Of a stretch of DNA of 30,811 bases, positions 21,666 through 30,811 are shown piece after piece (the stretch's first letter is position 1; each line of letters begins with the position of its first letter). This DNA is from Rusavskia elegans. Taxonomy: Eukaryota; Ascomycota; Lecanoromycetes; Teloschistales; Teloschistaceae. The position numbers were made by a program, and so were the translations under genes. The notes beneath the pieces are model-generated. The model made no database searches and had not been told where the DNA came from. It worked only from the letters and a program-made list of their open reading frames with translations. The stretch spans positions 1 through 30,811 of the forward strand of contig SAUG01000032.1 in assembly GCA_011316305.1 (NCBI GenBank), read 5' to 3'.

Positions 21666-24539
21666 ATGAATTATCTTACCGTGAAGCGTTTTCTCGCCGT
21701 ATATGTACTGTGTAACACTGTTCGTGCGTTGCGTGATGTCTGGATTTTGACTAATTTCAATGTAATGTACTCGGAAGAGACCTTGAATCTCGTTCCGCAC
21801 TTTGGTCATTCTAATTTATGTTCCCAGACCGTGGATTCGTATGATAACGAAGATGACTTGAACCAGATAAAAGTCAGAGTGATGTCTCATACCGAGCTGC
21901 ACATAGGACCGGACGCTTACAATTCCGCGTTGCGCCTGCGGATAAAAGAATTCCAGACAGAAGCTTCCGATGGATCCATGGTGTCGACAATACAAGGCGA
22001 CGCCACCGATTATGGTCCTGCTGAGTCCACGTCCTTTCGTTACGATTCGCAGATACATCTTGGCCAAATCCCAGAATCCAACGCGGATTTCATCGATGTC
22101 ACCAAAAATGGGGCGGGCATCATCAAAGATATCATCGCTGATGCCCATTCACTACCAACGACCCCGTGAAAGTGGCCATGTACCAGGAGCCGCACGCTGA
22201 CTGTATCAGATTTGTACAGGGGATCGAACACCGGCTTTTCCCTAGAAAAGCCTCCTAACCCCGATCTTGTCCGATGGGTAGCTATCAAGAACAATTGGCA
22301 CGATCTGTGGGAGGGTTATAGCAGGATTGTCCCAATGAAGATATCCGCACCAAAGATTACCGTTGGTGGTGATGCGTCGAAGAATGAAATTACCAGGTAC
22401 AATGTCCCGGGCCCTGACCAACTTCAGATGGATTTCTCGAACAGGCCGTAAGGCTCCGGAATTGCTTAAACACATAAGCATAACTCCTAATCAGAGGCCA
22501 TTGCTAGACCCGGCCAACGAAGGGCAAGTCGGGAGGATATCCCTTGCAACCGGCGATGGCGGAGAAATAAGGAATCCGCTGGTGCCGGGTGATGTCTGCC
22601 GCCGCGTCCGTCGGCACAGTCTCATGAGTCGTCAGTGTTCAGGAGGCGGCTCTGACTTGGTGAGAACCGGCCGCACCGACATGGTTTTTGCACGGGTCAA
22701 TAAAATCATAAGCACCGTGAAACTTGTTACTCAAGATGTTGCCGTGACTGCTGGAGTGGCTGGAGTTGCTCTTGGCGCTGCTGTTATCATTCTTGACTTC
22801 GTGCATGGCGAGTGAGTAGGGGGTGCGTTCGGCGCTGCAGTAAGAGAGGTGCTCGTCAACAACCGTCGAGGCACAATTGTTGATCAATTGTCAGAGCCTC
22901 GCGTCGGGCATCGCTGCTAGGGTCGCTATCGCGGGCCCAGTAGGCTGGATCATTGGCGGTCTTATATCCGCCTTGTTTGCAATTCTCCCTGGTCTCTTCT
23001 CATCCCAAGATTCCCACATACTAGCCCGAGTCGACAATATAACTGAGGTAATCCAATACACAATGTTTGGCCTGTCTTACATCACGTAAGGCTTTAATCA
23101 CAACCTAGCAGAGATCGTCCAGCTGACTCTATTTCACAACAGCGGTAATAAAGAAAGCCGAAAGCAGAATCCTACTTGCCAAGCTTTATATAGCCCCGGT
23201 ACAATATCAGCCGTATTCGGTTGCGAGAACTTCGACGCCATAGCCTTCCTTATCAACTTCAATAACGGCTACCCCATTTCCATCCCTGATATGGCATCAG
23301 CTTTCCAATTCAATGGCACCGGTTCGAATTCGGTGGCAACCGTTGACTGTCATAATCACAAACAGTTTCGAAACATTCGGGGATTGGTGGGCGACGATCC
23401 TAAGTACTGCAACCGTCCCCAATTTGCCCTGAGCAGGGACTTCGTACTCCCAATAATCAACGAGACAGCAGCGTCTGTCTACAGTCGTATTATCTCTGCT
23501 CCAGGTGGCGACTGTAAGCTCATCGATGCGGCTACCAACGCCCAATCCATCCCAGCCTACAATCTCACCATCACCGGATTACCAGTCTCCATAGCCTGTA
23601 ATCTATCTGCCGCCGCAGCCCAGGATCCAAGCATACCAATGCTTGCCGCTAAAGGATTTGCCAATACATCTTCAGCAATCGTGTCCCCGTCGAATGACTC
23701 AACGTCCAACCAGGCTGGAGCATACATCGCTCCACCTCCCGCTGTTCCGTTCGCCCCTGCCTTCAATTCCTCCAACGCTGTGTGCATCTCGTCTCCCTCC
23801 AGCGCAACTTTCTGTCTTCCAGAAGGCACCTACGATCAGCCCACCGGGTCTCATGGGCTACACCATCACCTCCGCCAACGCCGTCACCATTACCCCCGGC
23901 GGCTCCTTGACCCTCCAGCAGGAGCAGAGACCGCGTTCAGCCAAGAAACCAGATATAACATTCAGCACCTCACAAGACGCATCGAGCACCGAATTCGCTG
24001 CCGCAATCGAAGGTATCAACGATTTTATCAACCCTGAATTCCAACCTCAATTCACCATCACTCTTCCGCCTACACTCGAGAAACCGCCCGCGGCGTGTTT
24101 CTTCACAAAGGCACAGTTTCTTGGCGATGTAGCCTGTGTGGGCGTAGGAGGAGCACTATTCGAAGGACCAATGATAAAGGCTGCGTACAGCATTGGCGTG
24201 TACGGTGGCGCGACGGTCTGGATTTATACGGAAAGCTATAGCGATGCTGGAGGTCAGAGGCTGGGCGGTAGTATTCCAGATCTGGAAACAGAGCCATATA
24301 TTACGGATGGGAATTTTGGAGGCAGGGTTGTGGTCCATAGAGCGGTATTCATCATCGACCATACACACAGACAAGCGTGGTTATTAGACTCGTGTGTCCA
24401 CAAGCTATCTCTTCGTCTGCAAAATGGAGTATTCGTTTTGACTTGCCCTGGCGTTTCAGGGGCCGGTACTAGCTCTTGCAAAAAGCTACGAGAGTTAAGA
24501 TTACCATGGCACATATACCTAGGCGTGTTGAGGAATTAA
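21666..24539 (+). pseudogene. Large secreted protein with hydrophobic segments, probably disrupted
   Basis: Proposed start ATG 21,666 opens with a signal-peptide-like segment (MNYLTVKRFLAVYVLCNTVRA). Exon 1 runs to 22,165. A 54-bp intron (22,166-22,219; GTGAAA, GCTGAC branch-like site, TTGTACAG) leads to exon 2, 22,220-22,447. The joint after 22,447 is unclear. A Gly/Ala-rich hydrophobic stretch lies at about 22,731-22,800, and a second (GPVGWIIGGLISALFAILPG) near 22,935-23,000. A good 57-bp intron (23,086-23,142; GTAAGG, CTGAC, ACAACAG) leads into a long last exon rich in N-glycosylation sequons (NGT, NET, NLT, NLS, NTS, NDS) and Cys. Breaks: in-frame TGA at 22,813 unless spliced out, and a one-base frame change near 23,834, after which the frame runs on to the stop at 24,537. 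I do not recognise the family. The hydrophobic hairpins and secretion signal could suit a membrane-inserting secreted factor, which is only a hypothesis. A sequencing error at 23,834 would leave a live gene of roughly 800-850 aa. Confidence 0.6.
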
Positions 24540-25178
24540 CCGTAACAGCTAGCTGCGAACAACATTCGATACTTCATGCAATAAATCGATCGCTCGACTG
24601 CTTCGGTCTTGCTATACTGCTGCCACCTGCCCCAGGTGCGCACGAATCTTTTAGGTGTCCTTGCTATCACGTCCTGTGCTTCTTCTTTGTTCAAACATGC
24701 ATTGACTGCCCGCTGTATATTCTAGAAGCGTCTCACTGGATCAAGAGTGGCGACAGACGACGGGAGTCAGTCCTGATTGATTCACTGTCTGCTGCGGACG
24801 CCATCCACGTCATCATATGAAACTACCATTACTCCCAGCAGAGTTTTCCTGGACAAAGAGACACTTAGACATTCACTCGTACTTGAATCACATTGATGGC
24901 GACTCGACAGATGACGACATTAGCCACGAAGGTCTGGAAAAAGAAGGACGTTTCCTGTCGTATAGTATCAAATCCCCCTTTCCCTTCAGACACGCTCGAC
25001 TCTTTCTTCTCCTCTAGATACACCTCGGTTACAACCTCGATCCAAAGATAAACACGCTTCAATCAACAACACTCTCAACGATAACATTCTTATACACGAT
25101 ATCTTCAACGACCTCAGTCTTACCAACGATATCTTCAACAACACCAATCTCATCAACGACATTCCTACCTACCTCACA
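24540..25178. other. 640 bp without a supported gene; CAACGA-rich leader
   Basis: Short open frames here have no features of a real protein. The last 110 bp (about 25,070-25,175) repeat TCTTCAACGA/CTCATCAACGAC-type words several times, a degenerate C/A-rich tract that fits the 5' untranslated leader of the small gene that follows. Confidence 0.45.
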
Positions 25179-25358
25179 ATGTGCGACTTCGAGCTGATCA
25201 CCTATACCTGCGGCCACCAGGCCACTCGACGTTTCAGATACTGTTATACCGCCCGCAACGACCCGGTATATGCTTGTTTTTCGGTAAAGGTCTTGAAGCG
25301 CGAATGGCCTTCGGAATATCCCTGCGATCGTTGCGGTGGTTATGGTACTTATGCATAA
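25179..25358 (+). CDS. Small Cys-rich fungal protein, 59 aa
   Basis: The protein opens MCDFELITYTCGH and carries Cys at 2, 11, 22, 33, 49 and 52, with His13; C49-D-R-C52 is a CxxC pair near the C-terminus. Many filamentous fungi have very short proteins of this build (MC.F....YTCGH, a middle Cys, then a terminal CxxC), usually annotated as hypothetical, and the pattern suggests a small zinc-bound fold in the cytosol. There is no signal peptide. ATG 25,179 follows a pyrimidine/CA-rich leader (CCTACCTCACA) with no other ATG nearby, and TAA is at 25,356. The opposite strand has a longer frame (25,718-25,059), but that one is of poor composition and crosses repeats. Confidence 0.68.
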   Translation: MCDFELITYTCGHQATRRFRYCYTARNDPVYACFSVKVLKREWPSEYPCDRCGGYGTYA

Positions 25359-25421
25359 GGAGAGCGACTTTCTGAAGGGCTGCCAAAGAGATTGGACAGC
25401 TTCAGGGAAGGGGGCCTGTGG

Positions 25422-25445
25422 ATTTTTTTGATTTTTTTGATTCTT
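25422..25445. repeat. GATTTTTTT short tandem repeat
   Basis: Two units of GATTTTTTT followed by GATTCTTT. It lies in the presumed 3' region of the small Cys-rich gene. Confidence 0.6.
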
Positions 25446-25447
25446 TA

Positions 25448-25612
25448 GCGTGCATGCGAACCCTGGTGAAGGGATAATGCTTGTGTTGTGGACGGTGATT
25501 TTCCAATTCCAATATGTGACTGAATGTCTTTTGCGTGCATGGCAACTTTGGTGGAGGAATAGTTCCTGTGCTGTGGATGGTGATTCTCTAGTACCAGTAT
25601 GCGACTGAATGG
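25448..25612. repeat. 85-bp tandem duplication
   Basis: GCGTGCATG begins at 25,448 and again at 25,533. The two units then run in parallel (TGTGTTGTGGACGGTGATT against TGTGCTGTGGATGGTGATT; AATATGTGACTGAATG against AGTATGCGACTGAATG) at roughly 75-80 % identity by eye. Both units are in noncoding DNA. Confidence 0.75.
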
Positions 25613-25758
25613 GCACTGATAGTGGATTGCTTCGACGGTAAACGGAAAAGACCAAAAAACAACAACAAAAAAACAAAGGGGGCCGGTTGGAAGCTTGTGA
25701 GATAGTAACAATAGTCAAACTTTGCTGCCAAGTGGTTTCCGTCTTTTGCTGTCTTTGG

Positions 25759-26743
25759 TTACGCTTGATAGAAAGAATTTGAAGATCTAAGGAGTTCGCC
25801 TAATTGGATGACTAACCTTCCTCCGTCAGAATACCAAGCTTGGGAGTCCAACGCATACTGTACCCTGTAAGGCGCTTCCTCGATCTCTTGGGTAAGTGAC
25901 GGCCGTCCCGGACTATTCCCCTGTAGTCGGTCTTCCGGTGGCTCCGGCTGCTTTGGGACGCTGTGATCATCCAACGGGAGATCTTGCAGGATAAGCTCGA
26001 TACATCTTTGTAGGAATTGCATCTTTCTTTGTTGGATCTCCAAGAGCTGAAGGCCTTCGCCAGGCTGAAGGCCGGTGCCACTGCTCATCATGTCGAAAGC
26101 GACGTCATCTTCGTCCCAGGAGACCATAACGGCCATATGATAGCTGGGTGTTCTGCCCAGCAAGGAGCATAGTATAACCCGACAGGTATGGGGCCATCAA
26201 CGCTTGAGCGGTATGACCAATGTGAACTGAATTGGCATCGGGACTGACAAATTCGCCCGGTGGACTTCGAGCCCTAGAACGAAGAAAGAGAAGCAGGTTC
26301 CTTGGCTTGGACAAATCTTCGAGGTTGAGTGAGGGAAGGAGCCAGTGGTCACGGAAAGGAGTGCCGGCGCGACGCTGTGGTGTGCTTTCCTTACTTATGG
26401 CCCAGAAGTCTAGGCGGTGGGTGGGCGGGATGGCGGGAAATGCGGTTGTCAGAACCATTTGGCGCTGGACGGTGGTCTTCTTCTGCCAGCGCTTGATGAC
26501 GGTCTCTTGATGACGGTCTCTTGATGACGGTCTCTTGATGACGGTCTCTTCATGACGGTCTAGAATATTTACCAGGGCGCGTTGGGCGGTGAAGATATCG
26601 TGAGAATACTGCATTGCTTTGGCCTTGGCTTGTTGAAAGGACAGAAAGACGGGCACGGGATGATTGGGATTGCCGGCGGCCATGGCTTCGAACATGCTTT
26701 TTGGATCGGCATAAAAATCGTCTGGAGCGTCCATGGTATCCAA
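25759..26743 (-). pseudogene. Truncated, frameshifted member of a large fungal orphan family
   Basis: From ATG 26,743 the frame reads DPKSMFEAMAAGNPNHPVPV, then FR.HWLLPSLNLEDLSKPRNLLLFL, then SGYTMLL..QNTQLSYGR. After a one-base frame change near 26,121-26,129, the other frame continues SWDEDDVAFDMM, GLQPGEGLQLLEIQQ, QPEPP and EEAPYRV. From memory of the family, this is the N-terminal order of long fungal hypothetical proteins (GW[DE]..[DE].AF....SG.G..PGEGL..LEIQ), several hundred residues or more. Here the similarity ends near 25,816, at a donor-like GTTAGT, and no further exon is seen before the repeats at 25.4-25.6 kb, so the gene lacks its C-terminal half. Five 14-bp repeats (26,492-26,561) lie inside the coding part. 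The function of the family is unknown to me. Confidence 0.7.
26492..26561. repeat. Five 14-bp tandem repeats inside a coding region
   Basis: CTTGATGACGGTCT occurs at 26,492, 26,506, 26,520 and 26,534, and with one change (CTTCATGACGGTCT) at 26,548. Read on the minus strand it encodes RHEETVIKR, a 14-residue insertion containing a second ETVIK, then KRWQKK. Three extra units are 42 bp, so the frame is kept. Confidence 0.92.
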
Positions 26744-27453
26744 TGCGCTGTTCGGGTCTGCGGTTTGGCTGGCATTCGAGGTAGTAGATGCCCACCCTGC
26801 CAGTGGAAGGGATTAGGTAGGGTTGTTGGTGTTTACTGCGCTCGCTCGGTTGATTGATGCCAAGACTCGGGTAGGGCTTAGGCTGACTGTCACTGCTAGC
26901 TTCAGGTCTTTATCCACGTGCTTATCGTGACGCACATCACACCAACGCCATTTGACCCAGCGCTCTTATCAAGAAGCCTGGCAGAGAACGTTATGCGCAA
27001 GCCCTTGGCCACTGTTGTGTAAATACTATTAGCAGGAGGTACTCCCTATTCTTCAAATATCTAGTTCGGTCACTGCGACCGTACCGCGTCGTCATCACTT
27101 AATGCAGAATGTCATCACTGGCTGGTCTCGGGGAGACTCGATGTAAAGGTAAAGTACTTGGTGCCTGCATCAAGGGTGTAAGGTACTCCGTACTACTGCT
27201 GGCGTTGATCCTCGAGGTTCCCTCGTGACACGTGCGGTGGGGCCATCTGATTGGCCCCCGCTTCACTAAGGTAGGGTGGTCGGCCAGAAGGGAAGGTGCT
27301 GCTCGTATCATGATAAGGTAAGGTACATTACCTGATGATTGCATTGCATGCCTCCCACTTCTTAGCTGCAGCATCGCCCATCTGCACTGATATCCCCTCT
27401 ACAGGCACTGCACAACGACTGTTCTGCACCTCCTGTTAGGCCGAAACTTCATC
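26744..27453. promoter_or_regulatory. Divergent intergenic region with GATA-type sites
   Basis: This 710-bp gap serves the starts of the orphan-family relic (left) and the permease (right). Candidate HGATAR sites for AreA-type nitrogen regulators are TGATAAG at 27,311-27,317 and, on the other strand, CTTATCA at 26,965-26,971 and CTTATCG at 26,921-26,927. A reverse CCAAT box (ATTGG) is at 27,250-27,254. AGGTAC/GGTAA words recur between 27,148 and 27,331. Nitrogen control of an amino acid/amine permease would make sense, but GATA motifs are short and common. Confidence 0.4.
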
Positions 27454-29044
27454 ATGACGACTGTGGGGGATGAGAAGATGGTCTACTCCAACCAAAAGCC
27501 CCTCGCCGATGGCGCAGTCGATGACCCCGACCCTTTGGCCGTCCTGGGCTACAAGCAGGAGCTGAAGCGCAATCGCTCCCTCTTCACCCTGCTCTTCCAG
27601 TCCCTCGCCATCGCCGCTCTCCCTTTTGGCGAGGGCGGTCCTCTGCTTAGCGCCGTCTACGGCGGAGGCCAGCTCGCCATCTTCCTCGGCTGGATCGTCC
27701 TTCTTTTCCTCGCCTCCTCCGTTGCCGTGTCCTTGGCCGAGATCGCCTCCAGGTATCCCACTTCAGCTGGGCCCTACTACTGGTCCTATCAGCTCGCCCC
27801 CGCTCCCAATCGGACGGTACTGTCCTTCATCAATGGCTGGGTCTGGCTGATTGGCAATTGGACCATCACCCTCTCCGTCAATTTCGGCCTCGCCTCCCTC
27901 ATCACAGCCACCGCCGCCATCTACCATCCGGACTTTGCCGCCGAGCCATGGCAGTTGCTGTTGATTTTCTACGCCATCCTGCTGCTGTCGTTGGTAGTGT
28001 GCACCTTCGGCAACCGATTCTTGCCAATGGTCGACACCATTTGCGCCGCATGGACCGCCATCAGCATCTTCATCATTTTGATCGCCCTCTCCGTCAAGGC
28101 CGCAGCAGGCCGCCACAGTGCTAGCTACACCTTGGGTCATTATGACAAGAGCCTGTCTGGATGGGGTGGTTTTACCTTTTTCATCGGGCTGCTTCCTGCC
28201 GCCTACACTTTCTCCGCAATCGGCATGATCTCAGCAATGGCCGAAGAAGTACACGATCCGACTATCAAGGTACCCCAGGCCATCGCTCTCAGCGTTCCGG
28301 TACTCTGGTTCTTTGGTTTATTCTTCGTCATCCCAATCTGTGCCACCCTTCCCCCACTCGCCGACATCACCGAGGCGCCAGGTGCTCAGGCCTTGCCGTA
28401 CATCTTTCACACCGTCATGGGGACTCCCGGTGGTGGTCTCGGATTGATGTTTCTCGTCCTTGCCATCACCACCTTCTGTTCCATAAGTATCACCACGGCG
28501 GCCTCACGTACAACCTGGGCCTTCGCAAGAGACGACGCCATCCCCTTGGCGAGAATCTGGTCCAAGGTCAGCCCCGGTCTCGGCGTACCGGTGTGGGCTC
28601 TTTTCCTCGTCACTGTAGTGCAGATGTTGCTCGGCCTGATCAATCTGGGAAGTACGAGCGCATTCACGGCCTTCGTCTCAGTCGGCGTCCAGGCTTTGCA
28701 AGTCAGCTACGGAATCCCAATCGCGCTCAGTCTCTTCAACAAGCGCGTCCAGGTTGCTCAAGCACGGTGGAAATTACCCTCGGTTGTTGGCACGGTAGCG
28801 AATGCCGTTGCACTGTGCTGGATCGCATTCGAGGTCGTGCTGTTCAGTATGCCGACTGTCTTGCCAGTCGACAAGACGACGATGAACTACGCATCGGTGG
28901 TTCTGATGGGTTTCATGGCCCTCGCCGCAGTGTGGTATGTCGTCTACGCACGCAAGGGTACGTTGTCATGTCGATCTTTACCTCCACTACGTCTGTTGAT
29001 TTCTCCCAGCCTACAAGGGTCCTCCGGCTTCCGACGGTCTTTAG
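27454..29044 (+). CDS. APC-family amino acid/GABA/choline-type permease, two exons, 512 aa
   Basis: A plasma- or organelle-membrane transporter of the amino acid-polyamine-organocation superfamily, closest in layout to fungal GABA/choline permeases. A hydrophilic N-terminus of about 38 residues holds LGYKQELKRNRSL just before the first membrane segment. The family motif AEIASRYPTSAGPYYW follows helix 2, and AMAEEVHDPTIKVPQAI marks the helix 6-7 region. Some twelve hydrophobic helices can be counted. Exon 1 is 27,454-28,957; a 52-bp intron (28,958-29,009; GTACGT to TCTCCCAG) joins exon 2, 29,010-29,044, so the protein ends ARKAYKGPPASDGL, a tail usual in this family. Reading through the intron instead gives a 566-residue form with an atypical tail. 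Substrate specificity cannot be told; GABA, choline or amino acids are all possible. Confidence 0.93.
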
Positions 29045-30516
29045 ATCCATTTGATCTGAGGGGATACTCTGGTTCTGAGGGGAGGTCGATTTTTGTGCAT
29101 TCTTATTCCAGGTGTGGCACGATTCAGGCGATCGAAATGACTCGTGGTTGCTAGTGTTTCCACCGAGCAAAAGTGAAGCTCAGGCGTAGATGTAGGTTAG
29201 GGTCGACTAATGGACTTTATATGTCAACTTCTGGGCTTCCTTGCTTTTCCTCGTCCGTCCGCAATCACTCGTTTTATTTGTCCAATTTGCTTGCGACCAC
29301 TGTTTTAATCATTTCTTAACATATCCTCCATTCTATCTTTATCTATCCCGATGGACTTTTAAGTTAGTAGGCAGTTCCACTTATTATTCTTCTAATACCA
29401 CGTCTTGTCTTTCTCAACTACTCCAGATACCGAACGACAAAGCCAGTTGGTACATGGTCGTAGGTCTGCACTGCTGTACACTCCTCTTTAAGGCCTGAAG
29501 TACCAAGAGTCTTTTGTCTAGCCAGATTCATGGTAAGGATTGGTAGATGACTTGCCAATACAGATCAGACAATCATTGAAGTTATTACTGGGTATTCACC
29601 AATCGTACGCGGAAAAAGGGGAAGAAGTCGCCGTCGCCAGAACGATAGATGCGCGAACAAAGTACACTGCTCCCGAGAGAGTATTCGTCCCAACTACCCC
29701 GAAGGCTGCTTTGCAAGCGGTTTACATTCTAAAGGCTGGTTTCAGCCATCCAATGTCTCCATTCCAGCCAATACAAGCATTTTGTCAGTATGTCTTCGTA
29801 TCCGCTAACAGAAATAATACTCTTATTCCCCTCCATCCCGAACGCTTAGGCTTTGCCCGCCGACAATGTCATATCAGGAGGATAATATGAAAATCATACT
29901 ACACCAATACTACATCTTGTGGAAATCCTTTATACCGCCTCTTGGTCCAATGTATCGCGCCAACGTAGTCGGCTTCTCCGATCTTTGATCGCTGACTCTG
30001 TTTCTTGATAATACCAAACTTATAAAATCTCTAGCACCGTCCAAATTCCGATCCAACCCCAAAAAGCCTTGAAAGACGTCTAGAAATACCGGGATCTCTC
30101 GGTATATATTCAACCTGGTTGATCTACTCTCCTATCTTTTTCTTGCTATTATATGATTTCGGAAAGATTCGGATGTATCATCTTTTACCAGCCAGCAACA
30201 GTACCCAGCTCCAATTCACTACAAACTCATACTACTAAGGTAGTCAGCGTGGCAGTTGTACGGTAACATCTGTGCGATCGTTAGACGATATCCCTCATCG
30301 AGGTACCGGTAGTCGTGCGCCCCTCGTTGCAATCTATTATTGTTCTAAAGAGCCGAAACTTTGTCATTCCGCACATGACGTCATGGCCTTGTTGCCAAGT
30401 CCAACAACAATGGATGCGTAGTGCTGGAATATACATTTCAACCCAAAGATTGGGTACGTTGGATACCTACCGGCTTCAAGACAAGCCAGATGAACCCAAG
30501 TTAGTCAAAGGAAACC
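29045..30516. other. 1.47-kb stretch without a convincing gene
   Basis: It holds the 3' region of the permease and, probably, the promoter of a gene that starts near the window edge. Short frames are present (for example 29,540-29,890 plus, 30,113-29,910 minus), but none has recognisable motifs, good start context or introns, and base composition drifts to AT in parts. I see no repeat structure in it. Confidence 0.5.
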
Positions 30517-30811
30517 ATGCCAGCAGCATTGAACAACGACATCCTCTTACACATCGTCTCAGTCTTATCGGAAGAGTACCACAAGCCTGACGATCCCGGG
30601 CACCCTTACTATCAGACCAAGACAGATCGGATAAATATAAAACGAGCCCAAAAAGCCAAGCATGCGCTACTGGTCCTTCGTTGCACCTGTAGAATCCTCC
30701 TCCAGTGTTACATCCGTCTTCTTCTCCTACATCACGATCGCCAGAATCGACAAGGAAGAGGCAAGACGTTTGGAGCGTATACGGCCGTCAGCACTCACCC
30801 CCCCCCCCCCC
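30517..30811 (+). CDS. Possible F-box-like protein, 5' part only
   Basis: ATG 30,517 has good context (GAAACC before it) and the frame stays open for all 98 codons to the window end. It begins MPAALNNDILLHIVSVLSEE, which resembles the start of fungal F-box-like domains (a short N-terminus, then a DILL.I...L helix). A later ALLVLRCTCRILLQCY recalls the following LR.TCR.L helix. F-box proteins link substrates to SCF ubiquitin ligases. The stretch between (about residues 20-48) is charged and may contain an intron. The product is cut off and the last codons run into the C homopolymer, so the call is tentative. Confidence 0.4.
   Translation, partial: MPAALNNDILLHIVSVLSEEYHKPDDPGHPYYQTKTDRINIKRAQKAKHALLVLRCTCRILLQCYIRLLLLHHDRQNRQGRGKTFGAYTAVSTHPPPP
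30798..30811. repeat. Terminal run of 14 C
   Basis: The window ends in 14 consecutive C. It may be a true homopolymer where assembly stopped, or an end-of-contig artefact; no telomere-type repeat is visible. Confidence 0.8.

Noticed and set aside
25059..25718. 219-codon minus-strand open frame
   Set aside because: It is antisense to the better-supported small Cys-rich gene, crosses the 85-bp duplication and a T-run, and has biased composition with no motif.
27454..29154. Permease read without an intron (566 aa)
   Set aside because: The added tail is atypical; the 52-bp intron has good splice sites and gives the usual family ending.
27763..29170. Other-frame open reading frames across the permease
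   Set aside because: High-GC coding sequence opens shadow frames; these are Gln/His/Arg/Ser-rich and have no motifs.

Overview
The window reads as nuclear DNA of a filamentous ascomycete fungus (Pezizomycotina). Three things point there: short GT-AG introns of about 50-90 bp in otherwise dense genes, protein families typical of such fungi (DUF3237, a large fungal orphan family, a short Cys-rich 'MCxF..YTCGH' protein, an APC permease), and a long block bearing the signature of repeat-induced point mutation (RIP: CpA to TpA on either strand). A more exact placement, for example Eurotiales, would be a guess.

Bases 1 to about 16,300 are one AT-rich, RIP-mutated block with no intact gene, and its history can be partly read. 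(1) A TIR-bearing, MITE-like repeat of about 445-450 bp occurs many times; 10,983-11,432 is a complete copy. (2) Another copy, on the minus strand, is split by a 3.35-kb LTR retrotransposon at 4,903-8,252. This has 411-bp LTRs, a 5-bp target duplication AGTAG and a RIP-damaged CCHC zinc knuckle of Gag; removing the insert and one AGTAG restores the repeat. (3) Two copies of a roughly 950-bp element (2,682-3,628 and 11,871-12,827, opposite orientations) each have their own 12-13 bp target duplication and an A-rich end, as expected of retroposition; a diverged third copy lies at about 13,925-14,357. (4) A further dispersed repeat is present twice, at 13.66-13.91 and 14.96-15.19 kb.

The block stops abruptly near 16,300 and ordinary coding DNA follows. 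At 16.6-20.0 kb are three genes: a classical short-chain dehydrogenase (minus), a DUF3237 protein (plus, four exons) and a multi-pass membrane protein (minus, two exons). The SDR and DUF3237 gene share a 330-bp divergent promoter with inverted CGG half-sites of the Zn2Cys6-regulator type. The set looks like a small metabolic module, but its product is unknown.

At 21.7-24.5 kb is a long multi-exon gene for a putative secreted protein with two strongly hydrophobic Gly/Ala-rich segments. It carries a clear single-base frameshift and another suspect joint, so it is probably a pseudogene. At 25.2 kb is a 59-residue Cys-rich protein, followed by an 85-bp tandem duplication. At 25.8-26.7 kb (minus) is a frameshifted and truncated member of a fungal orphan family, with five 14-bp tandem repeats inside its coding region. 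An APC-family amino acid/choline/GABA-type permease (two exons, 512 aa) occupies 27.45-29.04 kb, with candidate GATA sites upstream. The 1.5 kb after it has no convincing gene. The last 295 bp may start an F-box-like gene that runs off the window, which ends in 14 C.
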